Origin: Lachancea dasiensis
Taxonomy: Eukaryota > Ascomycota > Saccharomycetes > Saccharomycetales > Saccharomycetaceae
Reading direction: 5' to 3'
Assembly: GCA_900074725.1 (NCBI GenBank)
Contig: LT598457.1
Location: 1 to 64,000 of the forward strand
DNA length: 64,000 bases
Part shown: one piece after another, positions 9,023-18,610 of the stretch
Layout: every line of letters begins with the position of its first letter
Position numbering within the stretch: position 1 is the stretch's first letter
Notes under the pieces: model-generated
Seen by the model: the letters and a program-made list of their open reading frames with translations, nothing else
Databases searched by the model: none
Told to the model about the DNA's origin: nothing
Position numbers and translations under genes: made by a program

Positions 9023-10588
9023 TCAAGCTACCCGTTTAATGTAAGGATTCCTCGAGCGAATCCTTGCGCCAAACGCGTAGAAAACGAATGGTATTGGTAT
9101 CATTGCAAGCGCAATAAATGCAACTATTGAAGCGCCCCATTGCACTCCAAGGTTTCGAAAAAGAGAGTGACCAAACAGTGGGAAAACCCCACCTAATATT
9201 GACCTCAAGAAGGTATTAGCTGCGATAGCAGATGCCGCATACTTCGTGAATGAGTCCACCAGATAGTTGAGGCAGCCTTGAAAGATGACTTCTAACCCCA
9301 CGGACATTACCACGATACCTATGCATGGGGCAATCCAATGGATTCTTGCTTGTGAAGTCCATGCAAATATGAAAAAACCTGCAGGCATCAGCCATCCAAA
9401 CATCATCATAGGCGGGAATCGTTCCTCTGGGATTGGAACCCCCTTGTGCTTCACAAGGACTCTCCTGTACCTTGAGCTTGCCCAAACGTTGACCGCACCG
9501 CCGATTATTACGCCAATCATCATGCCAAGAGTGGGAAGGTTACTTACAGTACCCTCCCAGCCTCTCGTCATCTCAAAGGTCAATGGCAACGAAGTTACGA
9601 TCAGATACATAATGCCGAACACATAACTAGCAAAGAGTGCCAGAGCGAATACAATAGGAGTGGCAAGCATCGCAAATGGCCTCAAAAGGTGAATGCTGAT
9701 GTATTCCTTCAAGTCCAAATCCCACTCTTCGTGTCGGGCATGATACGCCCAATTACCAGATTCTTTACGAATCTGCTTGGCTCTTTTGGCCAGCACAACC
9801 CCTGCATACGATTCAGAAACTGTCAGTGCGGCAACTATCAAAACAATACCCTGCACGATGCAAATGAACCACAACGGCCACCGCCATTCATCTGTGCCAA
9901 CTTGATATGTCAACAAAGCAGATATGACCGGTCCCACCGCAACGCCACATACAACAAACATCGCATAAAATACCAATGCAACCGACCTTACACTGATCGG
10001 CCAGATATCCGCAAGTACCCCACCAGACGATACAACCGGGCTGCCCCCAAAAAACCCTGCGAAAAACCTCGTAACAAGAAGACTTGAATAGTCGCTACAT
10101 CGAGCAGAGCCTAGTGTGAACGCCATTGAAACAAAAAGAGGGACAAACACACCTATTTTCCTTCCGTACATCTCTGACAATGGCGCGAAGAACATGGGTC
10201 CAAAAGCAACGCCGATGACATACAGTGACGTACATAGCAAAGCCTTTTCTGTGCTCACATGAAAGTAGTTAGCTAGATGTGCGACTGAAGGTGCAGTGGT
10301 TGTGGAATTGAATTGGGCGGCTAACGTAGCAATACCATAAATTACGGTGTGATATATTTTCTTCTTCACTCTCCAGTTAATGGGCTTCTCTGGATCTTTG
10401 TCTGTGAATTCAACCAAATAGCCACTCTGCACTTCGGCATTGGAGCTTGTACCTAGACCTATACTTTCGGTCTTCTCTGCCTCATCCTCCAAGTCCCTCT
10501 CTGGAGTAGTATTTCCGTCACTTATAGGTTCAGCGGAAAGTTGAGATAGGCGCCAGGAAGTGTCTGTATTTGGTCCACCGGCTTGCAT
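9023..10588 (-). CDS. MFS multidrug/polyamine-type transporter (DHA1)
   Basis: A 521-residue major facilitator with a hydrophilic acidic N-terminus of about 85 residues, then DKDPEKPINWRVKKKIYHT, a signature opening of fungal DHA1 drug:H+ antiporters (TPO1-4, YHK8, FLR1 and many filamentous fungal pumps). Twelve membrane segments follow. The loop 2-3 motif reads APLSEMYGRKIG, motif C-like glycines appear around VVCGVAVGPVISALL, and a central loop is rich in charged residues. It exports toxic compounds or polyamines across the plasma membrane by family analogy; the substrate cannot be told. It looks intact. The place near the subtelomere and the long upstream spacer fit an inducible accessory gene. 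Confidence 0.85.
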   Translation of the reverse strand: MQAGGPNTDTSWRLSQLSAEPISDGNTTPERDLEDEAEKTESIGLGTSSNAEVQSGYLVEFTDKDPEKPINWRVKKKIYHTVIYGIATLAAQFNSTTTAPSVAHLANYFHVSTEKALLCTSLYVIGVAFGPMFFAPLSEMYGRKIGVFVPLFVSMAFTLGSARCSDYSSLLVTRFFAGFFGGSPVVSSGGVLADIWPISVRSVALVFYAMFVVCGVAVGPVISALLTYQVGTDEWRWPLWFICIVQGIVLIVAALTVSESYAGVVLAKRAKQIRKESGNWAYHARHEEWDLDLKEYISIHLLRPFAMLATPIVFALALFASYVFGIMYLIVTSLPLTFEMTRGWEGTVSNLPTLGMMIGVIIGGAVNVWASSRYRRVLVKHKGVPIPEERFPPMMMFGWLMPAGFFIFAWTSQARIHWIAPCIGIVVMSVGLEVIFQGCLNYLVDSFTKYAASAIAANTFLRSILGGVFPLFGHSLFRNLGVQWGASIVAFIALAMIPIPFVFYAFGARIRSRNPYIKRVA

Positions 10589-12821
10589 CCTTCATTCGAT
10601 TTGCCAAGACTTAATAAACTCGTAGATCAACATCTTGAACGTCTTGGCGAAAGAAATCGGAAGACGCGGAGTATTTATCCATTTTTATAAACACCCATTT
10701 TTCTTCAATATAAACGTCCGACGCAAAATTGATGTGAAAATGGACCGGAGAAGGCCGGAGAAGGCCGGATATAATATCCAAACTCCAAGCCCTTTTTTAC
10801 ACAGAAGGCAATGTTCTGACGGTCTTGACTACGCTACTACCGCCAGCTGTTACTGTTGGTGCTATGAAAGAACAACCGGTTTGTGCTTATTTGCAGTGTG
10901 GTGGGCTGGAATATTGAGGCCTTGCTTAAAGACTGTTGAAATGAAAATAGGTTTGTAACAATTTATTTAGGATCATCGGTACTAGCTCCTTAATCAGATG
11001 TCTGTTCAGTCCCAACCAACTACTGACCTGTAAATTCGGCGTCTCAATATTTCGGTGAGTAAAATTCAATATCCATGAGCTATAATTTTTTTATTTGGCA
11101 TAACTATACCAGAAACCTTGATCTTTCTCTTCCTGTTAGTGAACGAATCATCATAAAGTCGCAGGGCACAACAACCTTTTTAAAGAACTTCCCGGACCAC
11201 ATTCCGTTGAAACGGTGTAATCCGATAGTTCCTCTTGGTCTTCATCCTACTCACTTTTCTTTCAGAAGGTCCTTTGAGCCCATTTCTTAGCTCCAGTACG
11301 TTGTGTCGAAAGCTAGACTTTCGAATATATAGCTGTTGAGATGAGCACTCTAATGAAACATATTTAAACAAAGATTTACGAATAAGGGCATTGGATGCTC
11401 CGAGTCAATTAACACTTGCCCCGTAGCACGCTCACAAGACTCGAAGCTGGTAAGGAATCTGCAGGATCAAAATATCTGCTTCGAGGGTTGTACTCATGAT
11501 ATATCAGCTTTTGACCGGCTTCTGGCCGGAAGCACCACTTATTTCCAGTTTTTAGTTGCCAACCTCTCTTTCTCTGTCATTTCCATGGTCCAGTGATCTG
11601 AGATTGGCACATATCCATATTGATTGTGGCTGCTATCAAGCCGTTGCGCATCAAGAGAGTATCCCAAAGTAAGACTGAATCGACTGACTGACCTGCATAA
11701 CAATCAGCCAGTATTTTAGGCGCTTTGTAAATAAAGCCACGATGATCCAAACAGTCAAAATGACCCTCAATGAGAAAATTGTTACTTGTAATCCAGTAAG
11801 TCGACCTAACAATCAAACACTTTATCCGAAGAGTCAATTTAAGTCCAGTGTATATAGCATTGACCAGAATTCCACATTACTGAAACCTACGTCACCACTA
11901 TTATTGCCACTTTCAGCGTTCCCTGTGCTTACTGTGCGGATTTCTTCATCGTGCTCAGCCTTTACATCGACTGGTCCCGTGTCCTGCTCTTCGAACCCCG
12001 CGCGTATCGGAGCCTTATCATTGACGTCTGGTCTGCATCCTGGATTTCCGAAATATACTTTTAGTCTGGCTCTTAAGCTATGTTGGCTGCTCATACCTTG
12101 AATCTAGCACGCGTGAGTCTCGAAGGCACAGGAGGATGTCTTGGTAAAAAGCTCCGCTAGGGTTTTATCGTTAAATTTAGAAAGAAGAATGTGGTCTGTG
12201 TCGCCAACCTTGTGCAAGCTTTTAATCCAGAAAGTTCACTCAGGTTTAGCTCGGTATATAACCTGCTTTGTAGCTCTCATGGTTATTTCGACTAATGACT
12301 GAGACACTTAAACGAACAAGTCCCGCCTTAATACTTCTTTATATTGAATTTGCTCACGGTAAGTGGTTTCAAATCGACGGGTAACAAGATCTGCGTCTAA
12401 TCACTACTTCTTATCCCTGGCCATTGCAATGGCGGGTGTAAAAGCTTGTATCAAGGACTGAAACTCTTCTAGTCCAACCCTCACTCTTACGAGTTCGGAT
12501 CGGCTCCAAATATATAACACATTAAGAGGACATTCAGCAGGGCACCTAACTCTGCTCCGCCACTTCAATAAGCATCGAAGGAAATGTTGTATAAGCACAC
12601 ATCAATGCTGCAGAAAAAAGGCTGCGACTGATGATCGGTATGCCCAGAGAATTTGTGGCAATCAACCTCTAGCGCCTTTTCCATTCCGAAAGCTTTTTTT
12701 CTGTTCATCAATGTCACTAAAGTTTATCTAGTTCGTCGCAAATAGGATATCTCAATTCCTTGTTCCGCATCCAAAATGCTACAGCAAGCTGCACAGACTT
12801 TTAGATCAGCGATGTCTAAAA
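10589..12821. other. 2.2-kb spacer with possible coding traces
   Basis: No convincing gene. GGAGAAGGCC is repeated in tandem near 10745-10768. A minus-strand open frame at 11834-12094 (86 residues, acidic, starting MSSQHSLRARLKVYFG) and the frame after it (11577-11837) look somewhat protein-like. They match no family I can name and may be a decayed gene. Minus-strand 12404-12598 is a similar weak trace. Confidence 0.4.
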
Positions 12822-14042
12822 TCAGCTTTCATACTGCAGGCAATCTGTGTTCAATTCCTCTTTGCCAATGGATGGTATGCCAGCCAAATGCAAATTCATT
12901 ATTAAATCTCCCAAAAGCGAGCGGAGAACATGACTCACTCCCACTTGCCCACCTAGTACAAGCCCGTAGATATAAGGTCTACCAATCAGTACCATTTTGG
13001 CACCTAGGGCCAGGGCCTTTGCGATGTCACTGCCGCAGCGAATACCAGAATCGAAAAGGATCTCGATATCGCTGCTGATAGCCTTCTGGATCTTAACCAA
13101 ACAGTCAAGAGAGGATGTTCCTCCGTCCTGCTGCCTTCCTCCATGATTAGACACAATGATGCCGTCAATTCCTGCCTTTACTGCCTTTTTGGCGTCTGGG
13201 ACTGACTGGATGCCTTTCAAAATGATAGGACCGTTCCAATTTTCACGAAGGAATTGAAGGTCTTCCCAGCTGTGGCTAAACTCAGGGAAGATAACACTTG
13301 TCCACTCCCTTGCGGCGACCTCCATATTTTCTTCTATTGTTTTTCCATGTTTTGCTTCGAACTTTTTCCGAAACACAGGATCAGTGAAGCCAAGGGCATT
13401 TCCGATAGTATCGGCATGTAAGAAAGGGTTATAGCCATTGTCGAGATCGCTAGGACGCCAGCCCAGCTTATAAGTGTCCAATGTAACTACAAGCGCGCTA
13501 AAGCCATTTTCTTGTGCACGTTTCAAAAGACTCTTTGTGATCTCGTTGTGTTCATTGGATGGCCAATACAGCTGGTACCAACGAGTACCATCTCCATTCG
13601 CTGTTGCTGCATCCTCGATCGAGGTTGCAGCAGCAGTACTGTAGATATATGGAACCTTCTCGCAGGCTGCAGCTTTGGCCACTGCGATCTCTCCATCATT
13701 ATGGAAGATTCGCTGGACACCTATAGGAGCAACGGCGATCGGCGTTGCGAAGTCTTGACCCAACACCTTAGACTTTATGGATGGGTATCCCTCCGTTTTT
13801 ACCAAGCGGTTTGGTGTGATGGACCACTTCTGAAAAGCGCTTCTATTATTTCTGCTTGTCTCCCCTGTTCCCGCATTTCCGCAAATGTAGCCTAACGAAT
13901 TTGCGCACATACGTTCTTTTGCCAGATCCTCCCAATCGTCGCTTTTGAAAGTAAAAGGGGGACGTTCGTTTTTAAGGCCATAGCCGTAAACGTTCGACAT
14001 GTATTGGATTGGATCACCCATGGATTTATCAAGGAACTCCAT
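12822..14042 (-). CDS. FMN-dependent 2-hydroxy acid enzyme, lactate 2-monooxygenase-like
   Basis: A 406-residue TIM-barrel FMN enzyme without the cytochrome b5 or mitochondrial presequence of yeast CYB2. It follows bacterial lactate 2-monooxygenase in many segments: YGYGL near the start, LGYICGNAGTG (active-site Tyr52), APIGVQ, RWYQLYWP, TLDTYKLGWRPSDL, DPVFRKKF, ILKGIQ (Lys276), SNHGGRQQDGG (base His300, substrate Arg303), LFDSGIRCGSDI and IGRPYIYGL. Lactate monooxygenase oxidises L-lactate to acetate, CO2 and water; related enzymes give pyruvate and H2O2. The exact substrate is inferred. The frame is open further upstream, but only from a TTG; the first ATG is 14042. I recall no S. cerevisiae counterpart, so bacterial or filamentous-fungal origin is possible. 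It appears intact. Confidence 0.85.
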   Translation of the reverse strand: MEFLDKSMGDPIQYMSNVYGYGLKNERPPFTFKSDDWEDLAKERMCANSLGYICGNAGTGETSRNNRSAFQKWSITPNRLVKTEGYPSIKSKVLGQDFATPIAVAPIGVQRIFHNDGEIAVAKAAACEKVPYIYSTAAATSIEDAATANGDGTRWYQLYWPSNEHNEITKSLLKRAQENGFSALVVTLDTYKLGWRPSDLDNGYNPFLHADTIGNALGFTDPVFRKKFEAKHGKTIEENMEVAAREWTSVIFPEFSHSWEDLQFLRENWNGPIILKGIQSVPDAKKAVKAGIDGIIVSNHGGRQQDGGTSSLDCLVKIQKAISSDIEILFDSGIRCGSDIAKALALGAKMVLIGRPYIYGLVLGGQVGVSHVLRSLLGDLIMNLHLAGIPSIGKEELNTDCLQYES

Positions 14043-15039
14043 ATTGCTTAGAAAACTGAAGGGGACGTATCTAAGTTTCAATGGTGTATATTCGAGGTGA
14101 CTGTCCTAAAGTGGTAATGAGAACATCTGTACTGGAATAGATTCGAATGCCTGAGCTTAAATATCGATCGAGCTTAATACATGGTACACTTCTTTTCTCC
14201 ATCTCGGAGTAGCTATTTGCGTCATTTCTCATGCTTCTGAAATATTACAGGCGCAATTTATGACACCAGTGAGATAAGATCCTAGTGGACAATACAAGAT
14301 GAGATATTGCCGAGGCCTACTAATTCCTAAAGAAGTGCATGGCACATAGCAACTATGAGCTTGGTGCCTTGGCAATGAAGAACAGACACTTTATTTCGGA
14401 AAATTGCGCTTCTTTCTTTGAGAAGGCTCGAATTTTTTTTTAGCATGATTAGCGCCCTTATGATATCAACCGAAATACCTATCTTGACTGTCGGTTTGCC
14501 GTGCTGAAGTAACCAACGCTACGTTAAGTAAAAAGAAGCTTACGATAGCGTAACAAAGGTGCTGAGCAGGCCTTTAACAAGTGAGGCATTCTCAAGAACA
14601 ACTTAGACTGTGGGAAACAAAAACTATTAGCATTTACTTACTGTTCAGTGAAACAGAGAGCTCGTAAATACATGCTACCGCTGTAGAATACACCCAGTGC
14701 CCCTTCACCCAAATTGTTGTGTGGCTTCATCAAAAATTGCCACATGGCGGTTGGTGAGAATTGAAAGACGATCCTAGTATGTACAGACAAGTAAGAACGC
14801 CAGTGGATTTTTATATGGCGAAAAAAGTCGTTATGCGCTGACTCGAATAGTGCAAGATTTATTCACAGACCTGGATGTATCTATTATATCTATCGTAATT
14901 CCGGAAAGCCTGGACCTTCTACTTGTAAATCAGGCTGTCGAAAATAATATGGATTGATTTATCTGTATCAAATATTTGTATGGTCTTTGAACGTCTATTT
15001 TCCCGCGTTTACGGTGATTCCTTGCGTGAAAAAAAGTTT
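14043..15039. other. Spacer, nothing recognised
   Basis: About 1 kb between the start of the lactate-monooxygenase-like gene and the 3' end of the flavin monooxygenase gene. It should hold the promoter of the former. No ORF, RNA gene or repeat is convincing. Confidence 0.5.
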
Positions 15040-16548
15040 CTAGGGAACCACTTCCGAGGGCTCGACGCTCAACTTGGCGTCTTTTGGCCACCTGAAGTAA
15101 TTGTGGTGAAGTAGTTCCTCAACGTTTTCTGCACGTTTGCCGGTGTCCCTGAAATAAGACAAGTAAGACTCTTTAATAACCTTTATTGAACTTCTCAGTT
15201 TTATCTCTTCGCTTGACCACTCGACTCCAAAATATCCGCCATTTCCTGCTTCCCGTATTTCTTTGTTTAGCCTCTGTGAATATTGCACATCCATTGGAAA
15301 TAGCATATCGTGATACTTTCCTCCCGTGCCATTTGTCTCCTGAAACCATTGATCGTAGTACTTCATTATTTCCATTGTAGGTAGCTGAATTCGTTTGCTC
15401 CACAAACGCGCCAGCCAAGCACCTTGCGTTTCGCTCAGCCGAGTAGGAAGCACGTATTTGGGTAATCCGATGATACCAAAGGAAGGTAAATTGTAGGGTA
15501 TAATGTGGTTGTACAGATTATGCAGCCGAGCCCCATCTGTTACTAGTGACTGTAGTACTTTGTCCCCATGCGATTTCACCTCGGATTCGCTTGGCAAAAA
15601 CGGTAAATATTTCAAGTAGCCTGTGCAGAAAATGACCTTCTCGACATTTTCCAGGCGTTCTCCATTAACCAGAAGCAACGATTTCGTTTTAGGATCAAAT
15701 CGCAAGATGTCAGCCACATCTTCTATTAATGGGTGGGATCCGCTTGGCATAAAACTTTCAGACCGCCTCGACTTGTAGACAACCTTGTTCAAAAAGCCTG
15801 CCAATTCAAACGCCAGATCTGATCCCGAAGCACTGTTTCCGACAACCACTATTTTGCCTTCAATGTCTTTAAAATCTTCCGGGGCATCAAAATCCTTGGC
15901 ATGGGATACTGAATGGGGGAATTGCGAGTGCCACTCTTTTAGGCCTGGGCGGTTGGGCACAAAGGGCAAATCGTAGAACCCTGTGGCGATGGCAACGGCA
16001 TCAAAGTTTTCTGTGTTAATGTTTCCGGTGTTTAGATCCTTGGTTAAAATAGAAAATATATGCTTGTCATCATCGTAATGCACCTTGGTGACTTCTGAAT
16101 TGAAACTTACCAAGTTTTCAATTTCTTTGGAGCAAGATACAATGTAGTTGTATACCTGTTCGCGAAGCGGAAAGAGCGGGGAGCCTTCTGGAAAGGGAAG
16201 GTCTTTGTATTCCATCAGATCCTTGGGAACGTTGGTATCCAAGTACTTGTAAACTGCCGATTGAAATATAACGCCATTTTTATCCTTGAGCTGTTGCAAT
16301 CTCTTGCCGTGTGGTTCCTCGCAAGGAATACTTGCAGAAATATTTTCGGAGTGGCTTTTGAAGTGCGGTTTGGTATAATTCCACAGCCCACCCAAAGTAC
16401 TGCGCTTCTCGAAAACTTTGATCTTATCAAAGCTTTTTTCGTTTACTAGCGCTTTGGTGAGGCCCGCACCTACCGGACCAGCACCTATTACAGCCACGGA
16501 CCTGATTTCCTTTGGTAGACCACTGTTGATTTCTTTTATGACAGTCAT
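15040..16548 (-). CDS. FMO1: Flavin-containing monooxygenase (FMO family)
   Basis: A 502-residue FAD/NADPH monooxygenase. FAD-binding VIGAGPVGAGL is at residues 20-30, the ATG segment (VAIATGFYDLPF) at 186-196, and the NADPH-binding GNSASGSD at 237-244. FCTGYLKYLPFLP is the usual C-terminal FMO signature. Between the two Rossmann folds the FMO motif FxGxxxHxxx[FY] appears as FPHSVSHAKDF (210-220), so the family glycine is a histidine here. The yeast enzyme oxidises glutathione and other thiols to keep the ER oxidising; a similar role is assumed. No signal peptide or C-terminal membrane anchor is seen. The gene is divergent from GTT1, which handles glutathione, with a 1.2-kb shared upstream region. 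Orthology to S. cerevisiae FMO1 is likely but not proven. Confidence 0.8.
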   Translation of the reverse strand: MTVIKEINSGLPKEIRSVAVIGAGPVGAGLTKALVNEKSFDKIKVFEKRSTLGGLWNYTKPHFKSHSENISASIPCEEPHGKRLQQLKDKNGVIFQSAVYKYLDTNVPKDLMEYKDLPFPEGSPLFPLREQVYNYIVSCSKEIENLVSFNSEVTKVHYDDDKHIFSILTKDLNTGNINTENFDAVAIATGFYDLPFVPNRPGLKEWHSQFPHSVSHAKDFDAPEDFKDIEGKIVVVGNSASGSDLAFELAGFLNKVVYKSRRSESFMPSGSHPLIEDVADILRFDPKTKSLLLVNGERLENVEKVIFCTGYLKYLPFLPSESEVKSHGDKVLQSLVTDGARLHNLYNHIIPYNLPSFGIIGLPKYVLPTRLSETQGAWLARLWSKRIQLPTMEIMKYYDQWFQETNGTGGKYHDMLFPMDVQYSQRLNKEIREAGNGGYFGVEWSSEEIKLRSSIKVIKESYLSYFRDTGKRAENVEELLHHNYFRWPKDAKLSVEPSEVVP

Positions 16549-17740
16549 TAGTCTTATCTAGAGGCTGTGTGCTTTAACTCTACGATCTGTCTGCTTGTTT
16601 GATTACGATTCGGAGTTCAGTAATCTTCGCTGAGCAGGTCGTATTTATGCTTTATCCACTGCAAACGGTACGAGATACGATCTGATCATATACCGATCGC
16701 TGCTCGATGTGGTGTGGCTTTTTGCGTCTTTACGAATCTAGATTTGAGTTATCGAACCTCTCGGGGACTCGAGCACAGTCCCGTGACCGAGGAAGTTATC
16801 AGCTGACGTTCCACAATGTAGCGAGGCGCTGCCAGAGAATGACTTGAAGGTTGGCCAAGAGCTACTTGGTGTAAGTGTCCTATCATGAATGTGGGGACTG
16901 ACATTCAGTTGACAAGGTCGGCCGGTGCCTTCGTAGAGAAATCGAAATTGCACTCCGAGCAAGGTTTAGACAAAAAGATAGCTTGGTATACAAAGCTATG
17001 GTTGGCGGCGCCTTGGTAGATAAGATTACTAGCTATAGCCCGGTTTTGGACAAATTGAACACAGCATTCGAAGCTAAAGATTGCCTCACGATTCTCAACA
17101 AGAGAGGCTCTTCAAGACAGCGAAACATAGCCGTCAGAAAATGAAATGATTTAGTCAACTGCTCTCGGTTGGGTGGGATTATTCTTATTGGTTAAAGGCC
17201 AATGCGCAAAATAAAAAACGGTCAGCAGAAAATTAGCAGCGTTTCGGCAATCACTTTCTATATAGGATGAGGAAAAGTAGCAGACTCTTGCAGAGCCTGC
17301 TACGCTGCCAAACTTTGAGACCAGATAACAAATTTGGTATGTCATGAACACTAACTTCTCATATTGTGGCTAGATACCTCATCACCGCTACTGTAGGTCT
17401 TACTGTCGGTCGGTCCTCGGGCTCGCGGAAGGTATCTCGCCGTTTAATGTTTCAAGATTTCGAGGCTAACCAAGGTTCTCGGTTTAGCTGCACAGGCGAA
17501 TTATTTAAAATTCTTACAAACTTTTACTTTCCCATCTCTGGGTAGTCGTGAAGGGGTGGCTTCTTTAGTTTACGTGCCACATGCATATAAGTATGTTCTT
17601 GCCTTGCTCTTATATTCACTTTAAAGTAAATAGGTAATTTTCGGTTAGCAGGTGATGGCAATAGAATAGTTGTCAAAAAAGGATAACCCCTCGACATAGC
17701 TTCCCAGTTCACTTCCTACCCTGCTAAGAAACAAAAGACA
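16549..17740. other. Divergent promoter region of FMO1-like gene and GTT1
   Basis: About 1.2 kb without a gene. TTAGTCA at 17151-17157 matches a Yap1 oxidative-stress site, which would suit both neighbouring redox genes; a 7-base match is weak evidence. CTCGG-containing stretches near 17405-17490 are otherwise unremarkable. Confidence 0.4.
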
Positions 17741-18445
17741 ATGACTCTGCCAATTATTCGCGTCCATTGGCTTAATGAATCCCGCGCTTTCAGAGTTCTG
17801 TGGTTGTTGGACCACTTAAAGCTGGACTATGAAATCATTCCATACATGAGAAATGAAGGCTTCCGTGCCCCTGACGAACTCAAAAAGATCCATCCATTGG
17901 GAAGATCGCCTCTCTTAGAGCTTGAAGATAAGCACACTGGTAAGAAAAAGGTACTCGCTGAGTCAGGATACATTTTCAACTACATTTTGAAGCATTTCGA
18001 CAGCACCAACTTGTTGGGCAACAGTGACCCGGACATGGCCGAACAGATCGAGTACTACCTTTACTACTCCGAGGGATCGTTGCAACCTCCGTTGATGATT
18101 GAATTTCTGCTGTCGATGGTTAAAAAAGCACCTATTCCATTCCCCATTTCCTACCTGGCTGGCAAGATTACCGATAAAATCAGCGATAAATACTCCAAAG
18201 GTGAAGTTAAAAACCAATTAGAATTTATTGATGCTGAACTAGTCAAGAATCGGGGCTACCTGGTGGATGGAAAATTAAGTGGCGCAGATATCATGCTGTC
18301 GTTCCCGCTACAAATGGCATTTTCGCGCGGTTTTGCCACAAAAGAAGCATATCCCAATATCCACAGGTGGCTAGAAGATATAACATCTACAGAATCATAT
18401 TCTTCTACTAAGAAAAAGGCCAATTCTTACGGTGGAAAGTTTTAG
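17741..18445 (+). CDS. GTT1: Glutathione S-transferase Gtt1
   Basis: A 234-residue glutathione transferase that aligns over its whole length with S. cerevisiae Gtt1: LPIIRVHWLNESRAFR (thioredoxin-fold start), WLLDHLKLDYEIIPY, LKKIHPLGRSPLLE with the cis-proline and ESGYIFNYILKHFD in the glutathione site, then the helical C-terminal domain with EGSLQPPLMIEFLL and GYLVDGKLSGADIMLSFPLQ. It conjugates glutathione to electrophiles and has glutathione peroxidase activity; the yeast protein is associated with the ER membrane. It is intact and convergent with the ENA pump gene, whose stop lies 166 bases downstream. Confidence 0.95.
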   Translation: MTLPIIRVHWLNESRAFRVLWLLDHLKLDYEIIPYMRNEGFRAPDELKKIHPLGRSPLLELEDKHTGKKKVLAESGYIFNYILKHFDSTNLLGNSDPDMAEQIEYYLYYSEGSLQPPLMIEFLLSMVKKAPIPFPISYLAGKITDKISDKYSKGEVKNQLEFIDAELVKNRGYLVDGKLSGADIMLSFPLQMAFSRGFATKEAYPNIHRWLEDITSTESYSSTKKKANSYGGKF

Positions 18446-18610
18446 AGAGCTGGTACGTTTTGATTTGGCGGGCCAGTTTGCGTATGCTAACCATTTGTCT
18501 GAAAAGTTCAATGCTCCTTTCTAACTTAATCGAATTGTTACTCTATTGTATGCTGAGTGATAGTTAAAATGTTTTTAGATCATATACACATATATTGCTT
18601 GCTATCTGTG

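Noticed and set aside
12040-12065. TTTCCGAAAT resembling centromere CDEIII
   Set aside because: No AT-rich CDEII of about 80 bases and no CDEI next to it; flanks are GC-rich. The similar CCGAA sites near 12686, 14396 and 44105 fail for the same reason.
14043-14081. Upstream extension of the lactate-monooxygenase-like gene
   Set aside because: The added 13 codons start at TTG; the first ATG is 14042 and fits the family.
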